DNA of 64,000 bases from Actinacidiphila sp. DG2A-62. Lineage in GTDB: Bacteria > Actinomycetota > Actinomycetes > Streptomycetales > Streptomycetaceae. Positions 10,790 to 18,556 of the stretch are shown one piece after another. Within the stretch, counting starts at the first letter, position 1. Each line of letters begins with the position of its first letter. The stretch covers positions 310,001 to 374,000 of the forward strand of contig NZ_JAYMGI010000002.1 of the NCBI RefSeq assembly GCF_035825295.1, given 5' to 3'. A program made the translations under genes and the position numbers. Under the pieces are notes generated by a model, which saw only the letters and a program-made list of their open reading frames with translations, was not told the DNA's origin and did no database searches.

Positions 10790-13700
10790 TCAGTTGTTGA
10801 CGGTGATGGTGAACGTGCTGGTGGTGTTCTGGATGTCCACCGCGTTGTCGCTCTCGTGCAGGCCGTTGAAGGTCACCGAGCCGACCGCGGGGCCCTGGCC
10901 GGACTCGGGCTGCGGGTTGGCCCAGATGCCGAAGCCGGACTTGGCGTCGAAGCTGTCACCGCTCTTGTGCGCCCCGGTGATGCTCACGTTGGTGAACACC
11001 GTGTCCTGGATCGGGTTGAGCGAGGTGCTGCCGTTCCACTTGGTCTGGAACATGATCCCGGAGTACGTCGGGTCGGTGATGTCCACGTTGCTGATCCGCA
11101 GGCCCTGGAGCTTGAACTCCGCGGAGAACACCCACAGCGCCGGGAACGACTGCTGTCCCCAGAAGTGGCCGCCGTCGCGGGCCAGCGAGATGTTGTCGAA
11201 GGTGGTCTGCGGTGAGGACTCGAAGCCGAGCGCCGGGATGCCGCCGAACTGCAGCGACCCGATGGTGATGCCCGGGTAGGTCAGGCTGTCGGCGATGTAC
11301 AGGTTGGTGAACTTGTTCCCACCACCGCCGTAGACCGCCAGGCCCGCCGCGCGCCACACGGTCTGCACGCTGAGGTTCTGGAAGGTGTTGTTGAGCTCCT
11401 GCTCGTTGTGGTTGTCGGTGGCGGGGAACAGCGCGAAGCTGTCGTCGCCGGTCGAGCGGGCCTCGTCGTTGCTGACCAGGTTGCCGCTGGAGCCGTTGGT
11501 CAGATTGACGCCGTCGGCCCAGGTGTCGCGGATGCGCAGGTTGGTGATCGTCGAGTTGTCGACGTTGGTGCCCCAGACCGCGCAGATGGTGTGCTCGATC
11601 CACAGGTTGTCGATGGTCAGGTTCGCCACGCTGCTGAGGTCGAAGACCTTGCCGGGGCCGTCGATCCGGCTGGTGTAGTTGCCGAAGAAGGCGAACCCGG
11701 TGAAGGTCGAGCCGTCGGAGCCCGACTGCAGGGAGAACCCGCCGTCGGTGTTCTCCTGGGTCTGCGGGGTGAAGAAGCGGGTGAACCAGGGACCGGCGCC
11801 GACCACCTTGATCGCCCGTCCGTAGACGGTGAACTTGTTGGCGGTCTGGTAGTCGCCCTGCGGCAGGTAGACGCCGAGCTTGCTGGTGTCCTGGCGTGCG
11901 GCGTCCAGGGCGTTCTGCACGTCCTGCTGGGTGAAGCCGGCCGGGACCACGTACTTGGTGGGGTCGGGGTTGGCCACCGGGGTGGCCTGCTCCAGGTTGA
12001 TGTAGTCGATGTTGTAGTAGGCCGCGGAGTTGGCCGCGTCCTTCTGCAGGGTGATGGTGTGGCCGGCCGGCACGGTGGTGCCGAGCAGCACGTTGGCCTC
12101 GTCGTAGATGTGCCGCGGAGCGCCGGAGCCGGGCGAGTTGCTCGGGCTGGCCTCGTCGCCGTACAGCCACGCGTACTTCGAGGACAGGGTGATCGTCTTC
12201 AGGAAGGCGCCGTCCACGTAGATGTCGAGCGTGGTGGAGTCGGTGCCGTCGGGGATGTTGAAGCGGGTCACCAGGGTGTTGGTGCTGCTGCGGGTGGTGA
12301 AGGACACCGACGCGCCGTTGGCCGCCAGGTGCACGGCCTTGCGGCCGGACGCCTCGCCCGCCGGGTCGCCGATGGTGCGGTTGGGCCCGAGCACCGTGGC
12401 GCCGCCGCCGAGCACGCCGTTCTCGGCCTCGTAGGCGTCGTACGGCATGTTGGCGCCGCGGCCGACGAACAGCGACTGGGTGCTGGTGTTGTTGGCCTGC
12501 TTGACCGACAGCTCGTTGCCGTCGACCGCGATGACCGTCTTCACGGTGTACTTGCCGTTGACCGCGGTCCAGCTGCCCAGGTTCACCGGGGCGGTGGTGG
12601 CGCCGGCCGCGATCGCGCCGCTGTAGGAGCCGGTGAGCGTCTTGACGACGTTGCCGCTCGTGGCGTCGGCGACGGTCAGGGTGATGTTGTGGGCGCCGCC
12701 CGCCGAAGCGATGGTGCCCTGGTTCTTGATCGCCACCGAGAAGGCGACGTTGTTGCCGGCGGACGGGTTGCCGGGCGACCAGGCGACCGGCGAGGCCAGC
12801 AGGTCGGAGCTGTCGACCGGCTTGACCACCAGCGAGGAGGTGGCGGTGTTGTTGGTCTCGTTCTGCTCGACCACCGAGTTGGCCTCGTCGACCTTCGCCG
12901 TGACCTGGTACGTGGCCGCGTCCTTGGCGCCGATGTTCGCCGAGACGGTGGTGGCGGCGCCGGCCGCGAGCGCGCCGACGTTCGCGGTGCCGACCTTGGT
13001 GGTGCCGAGGTAGAAGTTGACGTTCGTCGCCGGGGAGGCGTCGGTGCCGATGTTCTTGACCGTGGTGCTGAGGGTGACCTGGTCGGTCTCCACCGGGGCC
13101 GCGGGCGAGGAGGTCGGCGCGGTGACCGTCAGGTCGGGGTTGGGTCCGGGCACGCCGATGACCTGCAGTTCGGCCGCCTGGCCGCCGCCGGCCCCGGAGT
13201 TGCTGCTGAAGATCGCCTTGACGTCGGCGACCCGCGCGGTCACCGGGATGGTCACCGTGTTGCCGGTGGCCGGGTCGAAGGAGTAGGACTTCGGCGCGAC
13301 GAGCTGGGTGAAGCCGGAGGCGCTCTGCTCGCGGCCCTGGATCTCGATGGTCTGGGTGCGGGCGCTCCAGATCGACGCCGGGTTGAGCTTGACAACGACC
13401 TGGCTGGTGTCGACGTTCGCGCCCAGCTGCACGGTCAGCGAACTGGTGCCGGTGCCCTCCCAGTAGGTGGTCACGTCGTCGTCGTTCGCGTTGGCCGCGA
13501 CGAAGTTCTGCACCGTGGAGGAGGCGGTGATGGGCTTGCCGACCGCCTGATTGGTGCCGCCGGTCGGCGGCGTGGTGCCGGTGCGGGTGACGGTGTTGCT
13601 GTTGCCCGACTCGTTGCCGGCGGCGTCCTTGGCCCGCACGAAGTACGAGACGGTCGCCGAGTCCGGCTGGCTGTCGGTGTAGGTCAGCGTGCCGGCCGCG

Positions 13701-15094
13701 GTGGTGCCGATCTGCGTGCCGTCGCGGAACACCTCGTAGCCGGTGACGGCGACGTTGTCGGCGGCGGCGTTCCAGGTCAGCTTGATCTGGCCGGAGGCGG
13801 GCTGGGTGTACGACAGCGCGGTGGGCGCGCTCGGCGACTGCGTGTCGCCGGACGTGCCGGTGCGGGTCACGCTGTTGCTGGCCGGCGACTGGTTGCCGGC
13901 CGCGTCGTGCGCCTTGACGACGTACGTCACGGTCGCGGTGTCGGGCTGGCTGTCGGTGTACGTCAGGACGTTGCCCGCCACCGTGGTGCGCAGGGTGCCG
14001 TTGGCGTAGACGTCGTAGCCGGTGACGCCGGTGTCGTCGGTGGCGGCGTTCCAGGTCAGCTTGATCTGGCCGGAGGCGGGCTGGGTGTAGGCCAGGCCCG
14101 AGGGGGCGGTGGGCGCGGTGGTGTCGCCGGTGGCGGGCCCGTAGGCCTCCAGCTCGGCTATCTGGCCGGCCGGCCAGCCGGTGTTGCCGGTGATGTTCAG
14201 CCGCAGGTAGCGGGTGGTGGCCTGGTTGAAGGTGATCGTCACCGTGTTGCCGGTGGCCGGGTCGAAGGTGTAGCCGGCCGACGGGACGATGTCGCTGAAG
14301 ATCTGCCCGTCGGTGCTGCCCTGCACCGCCAGCGTCTGGGTGCGGGTCTGCCAGGCGGTGGCCGGCGGCAGCTTGAGCACCACCTTGTTCACCGGGACGG
14401 CGCTGCCCAGGTCGACCCGCAGCCACTGCGGGAAGGCGTTGTTGGCGCTCTCCCAGTAGGTGCCGGCGTTGCCGTCCACCGCGTTGCCCGAGGGGTAGAC
14501 GTCGGCGTGGCCGGACTCCGCGGTGGGCTTGCCGGCCGCGAGGTTCACCGTGGAGTCGACCGCGGCCCGCACGGTCATCTCGGACAGCTGCGCGCTCTTC
14601 CCCGCGGAGTTCGCGGTCACCTCGGCGCGCACGTAGCGCGCCTGGGCGGCCGGGAAGGAGACCGTCGCGCTGTTGCCCTCGGCGTGGTCGAAGGTGTACG
14701 TGGCCGCGCCGGCCAGGGTCTCGAACAGCACCCCGTCGTCGCTCGCCTGGATCGCGAGGGTCTGCTTCCGCGAGCTCCAGGAGGCCGGCACCTTGAGCTG
14801 GACCCTGTCGATCAGCTCGGTGCGGCCCAGGTCGATCTGTGCCCACTGCGGCAGGGAGCTGCCGGAACTCTGCCAGTACGAGTTCCGGTCCCCGTCGTCG
14901 AGGCGGGCCGCGGTGTGGCTCCCGCTGGCACTGCTGACGCGGCTGGCGTGGTGTGAACCGGCGGCGGCCACCGTGCCGGCGGCCCCGCTCGGTCCTCCCG
15001 CGGCGACGGCGGGCAGGGCCTGACCGCCGAGCAGCAGCAGGCTCGCGGCGGTCACCCCCGCCATCAGCCGCGGGATGGAGCGCTTCGATCTCAT
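10790..15094 (-). CDS. Secreted multimodular GH87 alpha-1,3-glucanase (mutanase/mycodextranase)
   Basis: 1434-residue exported enzyme. Order of modules: Sec signal peptide (1-32, LPAVAAGG), two discoidin-like F5/8 type C domains (about 45-315), two fibronectin type III domains (about 325-510, near-repeats sharing YTQPASGQIKLTWNAA), a third F5/8C-like domain (to about 640), a CARDB domain and a second CARDB-like domain (about 650-870), a CBM6/35-like module beginning YEAENGVLGGG, and a right-handed beta-helix catalytic domain (about 1040-1434). Catalysis is supported by WADG (D1194) and TGDDS (D1217, D1218). The 23/24-residue spacing equals that of the three catalytic Asp reported for GH87 of Paenibacillus. 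Expected substrate: alpha-1,3-glucan of fungal walls or biofilms. ATG 15094 has AGAGGGA upstream. Confidence 0.88.
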   Translation of the reverse strand: MRSKRSIPRLMAGVTAASLLLLGGQALPAVAAGGPSGAAGTVAAAGSHHASRVSSASGSHTAARLDDGDRNSYWQSSGSSLPQWAQIDLGRTELIDRVQLKVPASWSSRKQTLAIQASDDGVLFETLAGAATYTFDHAEGNSATVSFPAAQARYVRAEVTANSAGKSAQLSEMTVRAAVDSTVNLAAGKPTAESGHADVYPSGNAVDGNAGTYWESANNAFPQWLRVDLGSAVPVNKVVLKLPPATAWQTRTQTLAVQGSTDGQIFSDIVPSAGYTFDPATGNTVTITFNQATTRYLRLNITGNTGWPAGQIAELEAYGPATGDTTAPTAPSGLAYTQPASGQIKLTWNAATDDTGVTGYDVYANGTLRTTVAGNVLTYTDSQPDTATVTYVVKAHDAAGNQSPASNSVTRTGTSGDTQSPSAPTALSYTQPASGQIKLTWNAAADNVAVTGYEVFRDGTQIGTTAAGTLTYTDSQPDSATVSYFVRAKDAAGNESGNSNTVTRTGTTPPTGGTNQAVGKPITASSTVQNFVAANANDDDVTTYWEGTGTSSLTVQLGANVDTSQVVVKLNPASIWSARTQTIEIQGREQSASGFTQLVAPKSYSFDPATGNTVTIPVTARVADVKAIFSSNSGAGGGQAAELQVIGVPGPNPDLTVTAPTSSPAAPVETDQVTLSTTVKNIGTDASPATNVNFYLGTTKVGTANVGALAAGAATTVSANIGAKDAATYQVTAKVDEANSVVEQNETNNTATSSLVVKPVDSSDLLASPVAWSPGNPSAGNNVAFSVAIKNQGTIASAGGAHNITLTVADATSGNVVKTLTGSYSGAIAAGATTAPVNLGSWTAVNGKYTVKTVIAVDGNELSVKQANNTSTQSLFVGRGANMPYDAYEAENGVLGGGATVLGPNRTIGDPAGEASGRKAVHLAANGASVSFTTRSSTNTLVTRFNIPDGTDSTTLDIYVDGAFLKTITLSSKYAWLYGDEASPSNSPGSGAPRHIYDEANVLLGTTVPAGHTITLQKDAANSAAYYNIDYINLEQATPVANPDPTKYVVPAGFTQQDVQNALDAARQDTSKLGVYLPQGDYQTANKFTVYGRAIKVVGAGPWFTRFFTPQTQENTDGGFSLQSGSDGSTFTGFAFFGNYTSRIDGPGKVFDLSSVANLTIDNLWIEHTICAVWGTNVDNSTITNLRIRDTWADGVNLTNGSSGNLVSNDEARSTGDDSFALFPATDNHNEQELNNTFQNLSVQTVWRAAGLAVYGGGGNKFTNLYIADSLTYPGITIGSLQFGGIPALGFESSPQTTFDNISLARDGGHFWGQQSFPALWVFSAEFKLQGLRISNVDITDPTYSGIMFQTKWNGSTSLNPIQDTVFTNVSITGAHKSGDSFDAKSGFGIWANPQPESGQGPAVGSVTFNGLHESDNAVDIQNTTSTFTITVNN

Positions 15095-15336
15095 GGCGTC
15101 CCTCTGGGTCGTGGGGTCGGGAGGTAGGACGGACAACTACTCGACAATCCGGAACGTGCAGACGTGCACCACGTAAGTTGCGTGTCTCCATGCAGATTCG
15201 TCGTTGATCTGCTCAGAATTTGCGGGCATGTTGGCGCAGTGTTACAGACGCGCTACGGCGGCGTCTATGCCCGTGACGGCACGGATTCGTGGGCGCGCTC
15301 CCATGTGGGGCGCCGCGCCCGGGCGGTGACGAGGGC

Positions 15337-16602
15337 TCAGTCCTCGCGGCCGGGGAACCGGCCGAAGGCGGCCCGCACCGGCGCCGAGCTGCGCTGCACC
15401 ACGGTGCTCCCGGCCAGCCGGCGGCGGAGCAGTTGCAGCCTCGGGTGGCGGTCGTTCAGCTCCGCGGTGTTGCGGTCGAGTTCCTCGACCAGGCGCTCGG
15501 AGCGCTTCTCCACCGCCAGTTCGTCCAGGATGCGGTCCACCTCGGCGAGCAGCGCGCCGTGCAGCTGCCACTGCCGCGGGTGCGCGCGCACGCCGTCGAG
15601 CAGCATCTCGGCGGTCCGGTCGCGGCTGAGCGCGCTGTCGGCGAGTGCCTGGGCCAGCCGCTCCTCCGCGCTCTCGGCGTTCGCGGCCACCTGGGTGGTG
15701 ATCAGCTCCGCGAAGCTCTGGATGGCGGTGGCGACATGGCCGAACAGCCGCTCCAGCTCGGCCGCGACGTCGTCGGGGAAGAGCGACTCGTCGGTGCGGT
15801 GCTTGGCCAGGTCGGTCAGGGTGCGGGAGATCACCCGCATCACCACCGCGCAGATCTCCAGGGTGTCCAGGCCGGTGCGCAGCACGATCCTGGAGAGCAC
15901 GCCCTCGCGGACCCGGGGGTTCCAGCGCAGGCTGTCCTCGGCCTGCCGCAGCGAGGCGTCGACCTCCACGATCGCGTGGTCCACCCGGCGCGCCTCGTGC
16001 AGCCGGGCCGCGGCCCGCTCCACCGGCAGGTGCCCGGCCACCTCGCCGCCCATGTCGCGGAAGAGCCCGGCCATCCGGCGCGCCAGCCCCTCGATGGAGC
16101 CGCCCGCGGACTGCACCCACACCGGCGGCGCGAAGAACAGGTTGAACAGCATGCCGACGCCGGCGCCGATGAGCGTCTCGTAGACCCGGTCCCAGGCGGT
16201 GCTGGCCACCTGGGTGACGCCGAGCACGAGCATCGCGCTGATCGCCACCTCGATGACGAACTCGCCGACCCGCACGGTCCGCCCGATCAGCAGCGACACG
16301 AAGATGATCAGGCCGAGGCTCCACCAGCTCAGGCCCACCAGCGCGCTGAAGCCGACCGCGATCAGCACGCCGACGACGACGGAGTTCACCCGGTTGATGC
16401 CGGTGCGCAAGGTGGAGTAGAGGGTGACCTGCACGACCAGCAGGGCGGTCAGCGGCGCGGTCAGCGGGGCCGGCTGCGGCAGCAGCCAGACCGCGACCTG
16501 GTAGGCGATGACCGCGGCGGTGGTGGAACGCAGCAGTTGCGCGGCGGCGGGCTCGGCGGTCCAGCGGACCAGCTTGACCATGGGTTCTGGTACGTCGGGC
16601 AT
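15337..16602 (-). CDS. FUSC-family membrane protein (aromatic acid exporter-like)
   Basis: 421-residue protein with an N-terminal membrane domain of about five to six helices (residues 20-165, for example LTAPLTALLVVQVTLYSTLR and IIFVSLLIGRTVRVGEFV) and a long mostly helical cytosolic half. The layout matches FUSC / ArAE_1 proteins, related to fusaric-acid and aromatic-acid efflux pumps. The substrate is unknown. It is flanked by glycoside hydrolase genes but points away from the GH27 gene, with 264 bp between the starts, and is not obviously part of the polysaccharide system. ATG 16602 has a GGGAAAGGG stretch upstream. Confidence 0.85.
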   Translation of the reverse strand: MPDVPEPMVKLVRWTAEPAAAQLLRSTTAAVIAYQVAVWLLPQPAPLTAPLTALLVVQVTLYSTLRTGINRVNSVVVGVLIAVGFSALVGLSWWSLGLIIFVSLLIGRTVRVGEFVIEVAISAMLVLGVTQVASTAWDRVYETLIGAGVGMLFNLFFAPPVWVQSAGGSIEGLARRMAGLFRDMGGEVAGHLPVERAAARLHEARRVDHAIVEVDASLRQAEDSLRWNPRVREGVLSRIVLRTGLDTLEICAVVMRVISRTLTDLAKHRTDESLFPDDVAAELERLFGHVATAIQSFAELITTQVAANAESAEERLAQALADSALSRDRTAEMLLDGVRAHPRQWQLHGALLAEVDRILDELAVEKRSERLVEELDRNTAELNDRHPRLQLLRRRLAGSTVVQRSSAPVRAAFGRFPGRED

Positions 16603-16866
16603 CCCGTGCCCTTTCCCGCTCTCGGCGATCTCACTGCTGCGGGCACAGCCTAGGTCGGTCCGCGCGCGCGGCGGGCGGCGGCGCGGCCGCGCCCGCGCGG
16701 TTCACCCCGCCGGATGGCGTCGGCATGCCGGGGAGGCGCGCCCGTGGTGTGGTGGTGTCCCGCGCCCACGGCGACGCCCCGGGGTCCACGGCGTCCCGGG
16801 TCCACCGAGTCCCCGGTCCACGACGCCCCCGGCCGGCGCCGCCACCGCAACGCCCCGGAGCCGCAG

Positions 16867-18381
16867 ATGCCCGAGCCGCACAAGCAGCAGTCGCACGAGC
16901 AGCAGTCGCACGAGCAGCAGCCGTACAAGCAGCAGCCGTACAAGCAGCCGTCTTCGCACCCGGAGCCGCCGTCGTCGCCTCACCGACCGCCGTCGCCGTC
17001 ACGGTGCGGACGCCGGCTCCGCGCCCGGCGTCCGGACGGACCGCGCCGGGAGTCCCGCCGGCTGCCCGCGGGACAGCGCTTCACCGCCTCGGCCGCCGCG
17101 CTGGCGCTCGCCGCCGCGGGCTCGGCCGCGGGCGCCGCGCTGCCCGGGAGCGCCTCCGTCGCCGCGGCCGTCACCACCGCGGTCGCGGCCACCGCGGTCG
17201 TGCAGGCCGCCGCCGCTCCCCCGGCCGCGGCGGTCGACAACGGGCTGGCCCGCACCCCGCAGATGGGCTTCAACAACTGGAACTCCACGCAGTGCCGCGC
17301 GGACTTCGACGAGGCGATGGTCGAGAGCGTCGCGGACCTCCTCGTGTCGCAGGACCTGAAGGCGGCCGGCTACACCTACGTCAACATCGACGACTGCTGG
17401 GCGCTGCCGCAGCGCGACGCCGCCGGCGACCTCGTGCCCGACCCGGCCCGCTTCCCCGACGGGATCAAGGCCGTCGCGGACTACGTGCACGCCAGGGGCC
17501 TGAAGTTCGGCCTGTACACCAGCGCGGGCACCAAGACCTGCGACAGCCACGGCTTTCCCGGCAGCCTCGGCCACGAGCAGCGGGACGCCGATCTCTTCGC
17601 GTCCTGGGGCGTGGACTACCTGAAGTACGACAACTGCAACAACACCGGGGCCGACGCGCAGACCCGCTACCGCGCGATGGGCGACGCGCTCAGGGCCACC
17701 GGCCGGCCGATCCTCTACAGCATCTGCGAGTGGGGCACGAACAAGCCCTGGACCTGGGCGCCGGCCCTCGGCAACTCCTGGCGCACCACCTTCGACATCA
17801 AGGACACCTGGTCCAGCATGATCGGCATCGTGCACCAGAACCAGCCGCTGGCCCCCTACGCGGGCCCCGGCGGCTGGAACGACCCCGACATGCTGGAGGT
17901 CGGCAACGGCGGGATGACCGACACCGAGTACCGCACCCACTTCAGCCTCTGGGCGGAGATGGCCGCGCCGCTGCTCATCGGCAGCGACCTGCGCTCGGCG
18001 AGCGAGGCGACCCTCGACATCCTGCGCAACCGCGACGTCATCGCGGTCGACCAGGACCCGCTGGGCCGGCAGGGCACGGTGGTGTCGGACGCCGGCGGGC
18101 TCGACGTGATGACCAAGCCGCTAACCGACGGCTCCCGCGCGGTCACCCTCACCAACGAGAACGACTCCCCCGCGACCGTCACCACCACGGCGCGGGCGGC
18201 GGGCCTCGCCGACGCGCCCTGGTACGCCGTCAAGGACCTGTGGTCGAAGCAGACCTCGGGCACGGAGGGGACCATCAGCGCGCAGGTGCCGGCGCACGGC
18301 ACCACCATGGTCCGGGTGACGCCGGTGGGCGGCGGCGCGCCGTCCACCCCTGGGAAAGCGCTCTCTTCGCGCGCGGGCTGA
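16867..18381 (+). CDS. Secreted GH27 alpha-galactosidase
   Basis: Family 27 enzyme releasing terminal alpha-galactose from galactomannan, melibiose-type sugars or glycans. The catalytic domain starts at about residue 120 (NGLARTPQMGFNNWNS). The nucleophile is D255 in YLKYDNC and the acid/base D310 in TTFDIKDTW; CEWGTNKPW and WNDPDMLEVGNG are also conserved. It ends with the usual beta-sandwich and lacks any carbohydrate-binding module. ATG 16867 is chosen for its GGAG 6 bases upstream. This gives an unusual His/Gln/Lys-rich pentapeptide leader and about 60 polar residues before a long Ala-rich signal segment preceded by ESRRLPAG, possibly a Tat motif. An alternative start further upstream (16714) cannot be excluded. 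Predicted 504 residues. Confidence 0.88.
   Translation: MPEPHKQQSHEQQSHEQQPYKQQPYKQPSSHPEPPSSPHRPPSPSRCGRRLRARRPDGPRRESRRLPAGQRFTASAAALALAAAGSAAGAALPGSASVAAAVTTAVAATAVVQAAAAPPAAAVDNGLARTPQMGFNNWNSTQCRADFDEAMVESVADLLVSQDLKAAGYTYVNIDDCWALPQRDAAGDLVPDPARFPDGIKAVADYVHARGLKFGLYTSAGTKTCDSHGFPGSLGHEQRDADLFASWGVDYLKYDNCNNTGADAQTRYRAMGDALRATGRPILYSICEWGTNKPWTWAPALGNSWRTTFDIKDTWSSMIGIVHQNQPLAPYAGPGGWNDPDMLEVGNGGMTDTEYRTHFSLWAEMAAPLLIGSDLRSASEATLDILRNRDVIAVDQDPLGRQGTVVSDAGGLDVMTKPLTDGSRAVTLTNENDSPATVTTTARAAGLADAPWYAVKDLWSKQTSGTEGTISAQVPAHGTTMVRVTPVGGGAPSTPGKALSSRAG
16879..16950 (+). repeat. 15-bp in-frame repeat coding HKQQS/HEQQS/YKQQP pentapeptides
   Basis: Five 15-bp units (the last one partial) encode HKQQS-HEQQS-HEQQP-YKQQP-YKQP directly after the start Met of the GH27 protein, before its export signal. 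The array is expected to vary in copy number by slippage. Confidence 0.8.
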
Positions 18382-18451
18382 CGACCCGTCGGCCCTGTCC
18401 GGCCGCGGCCCCGGGAAAGTCCTCCCGGGGCCGATGTCGTGCCGCTCGTCT

Positions 18452-18502
18452 TGACGTCCCGGTGACAGCGCCGTAATCATCGCTCAACCAGAGAGCGCTC
18501 TC
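18452..18502 (+). promoter_or_regulatory. Promoter and LacI-type operator of the GH16 gene
   Basis: A -35 TTGACG (18452-18457), 17-bp spacer and -10 TAATCA (18475-18480) precede a perfect 12-bp palindrome GAGAGCGCTCTC at 18491-18502, placed at about +5 to +16 of the predicted transcript. The AGCGCT core resembles the CebR operator TGGGAGCGCTCCCA of streptomycetes. A weaker copy, TGGGAAAGCGCTCTCT, lies at 18351-18366 in the end of the GH27 gene and could support looping. Repression by a LacI-family regulator, relieved by an oligosaccharide, is the likely mode. Confidence 0.7.
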
Positions 18503-18556
18503 CCCACGGCTTTCGGACGCTCTCTCCCGCTTCCTCGGCGACCATCAGGAGACGCC

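Noticed and set aside
16879..16950. Short tandem repeats considered as a CRISPR array
   Set aside because: Units are 15 bp, contiguous without spacers, and in frame with the coding sequence.
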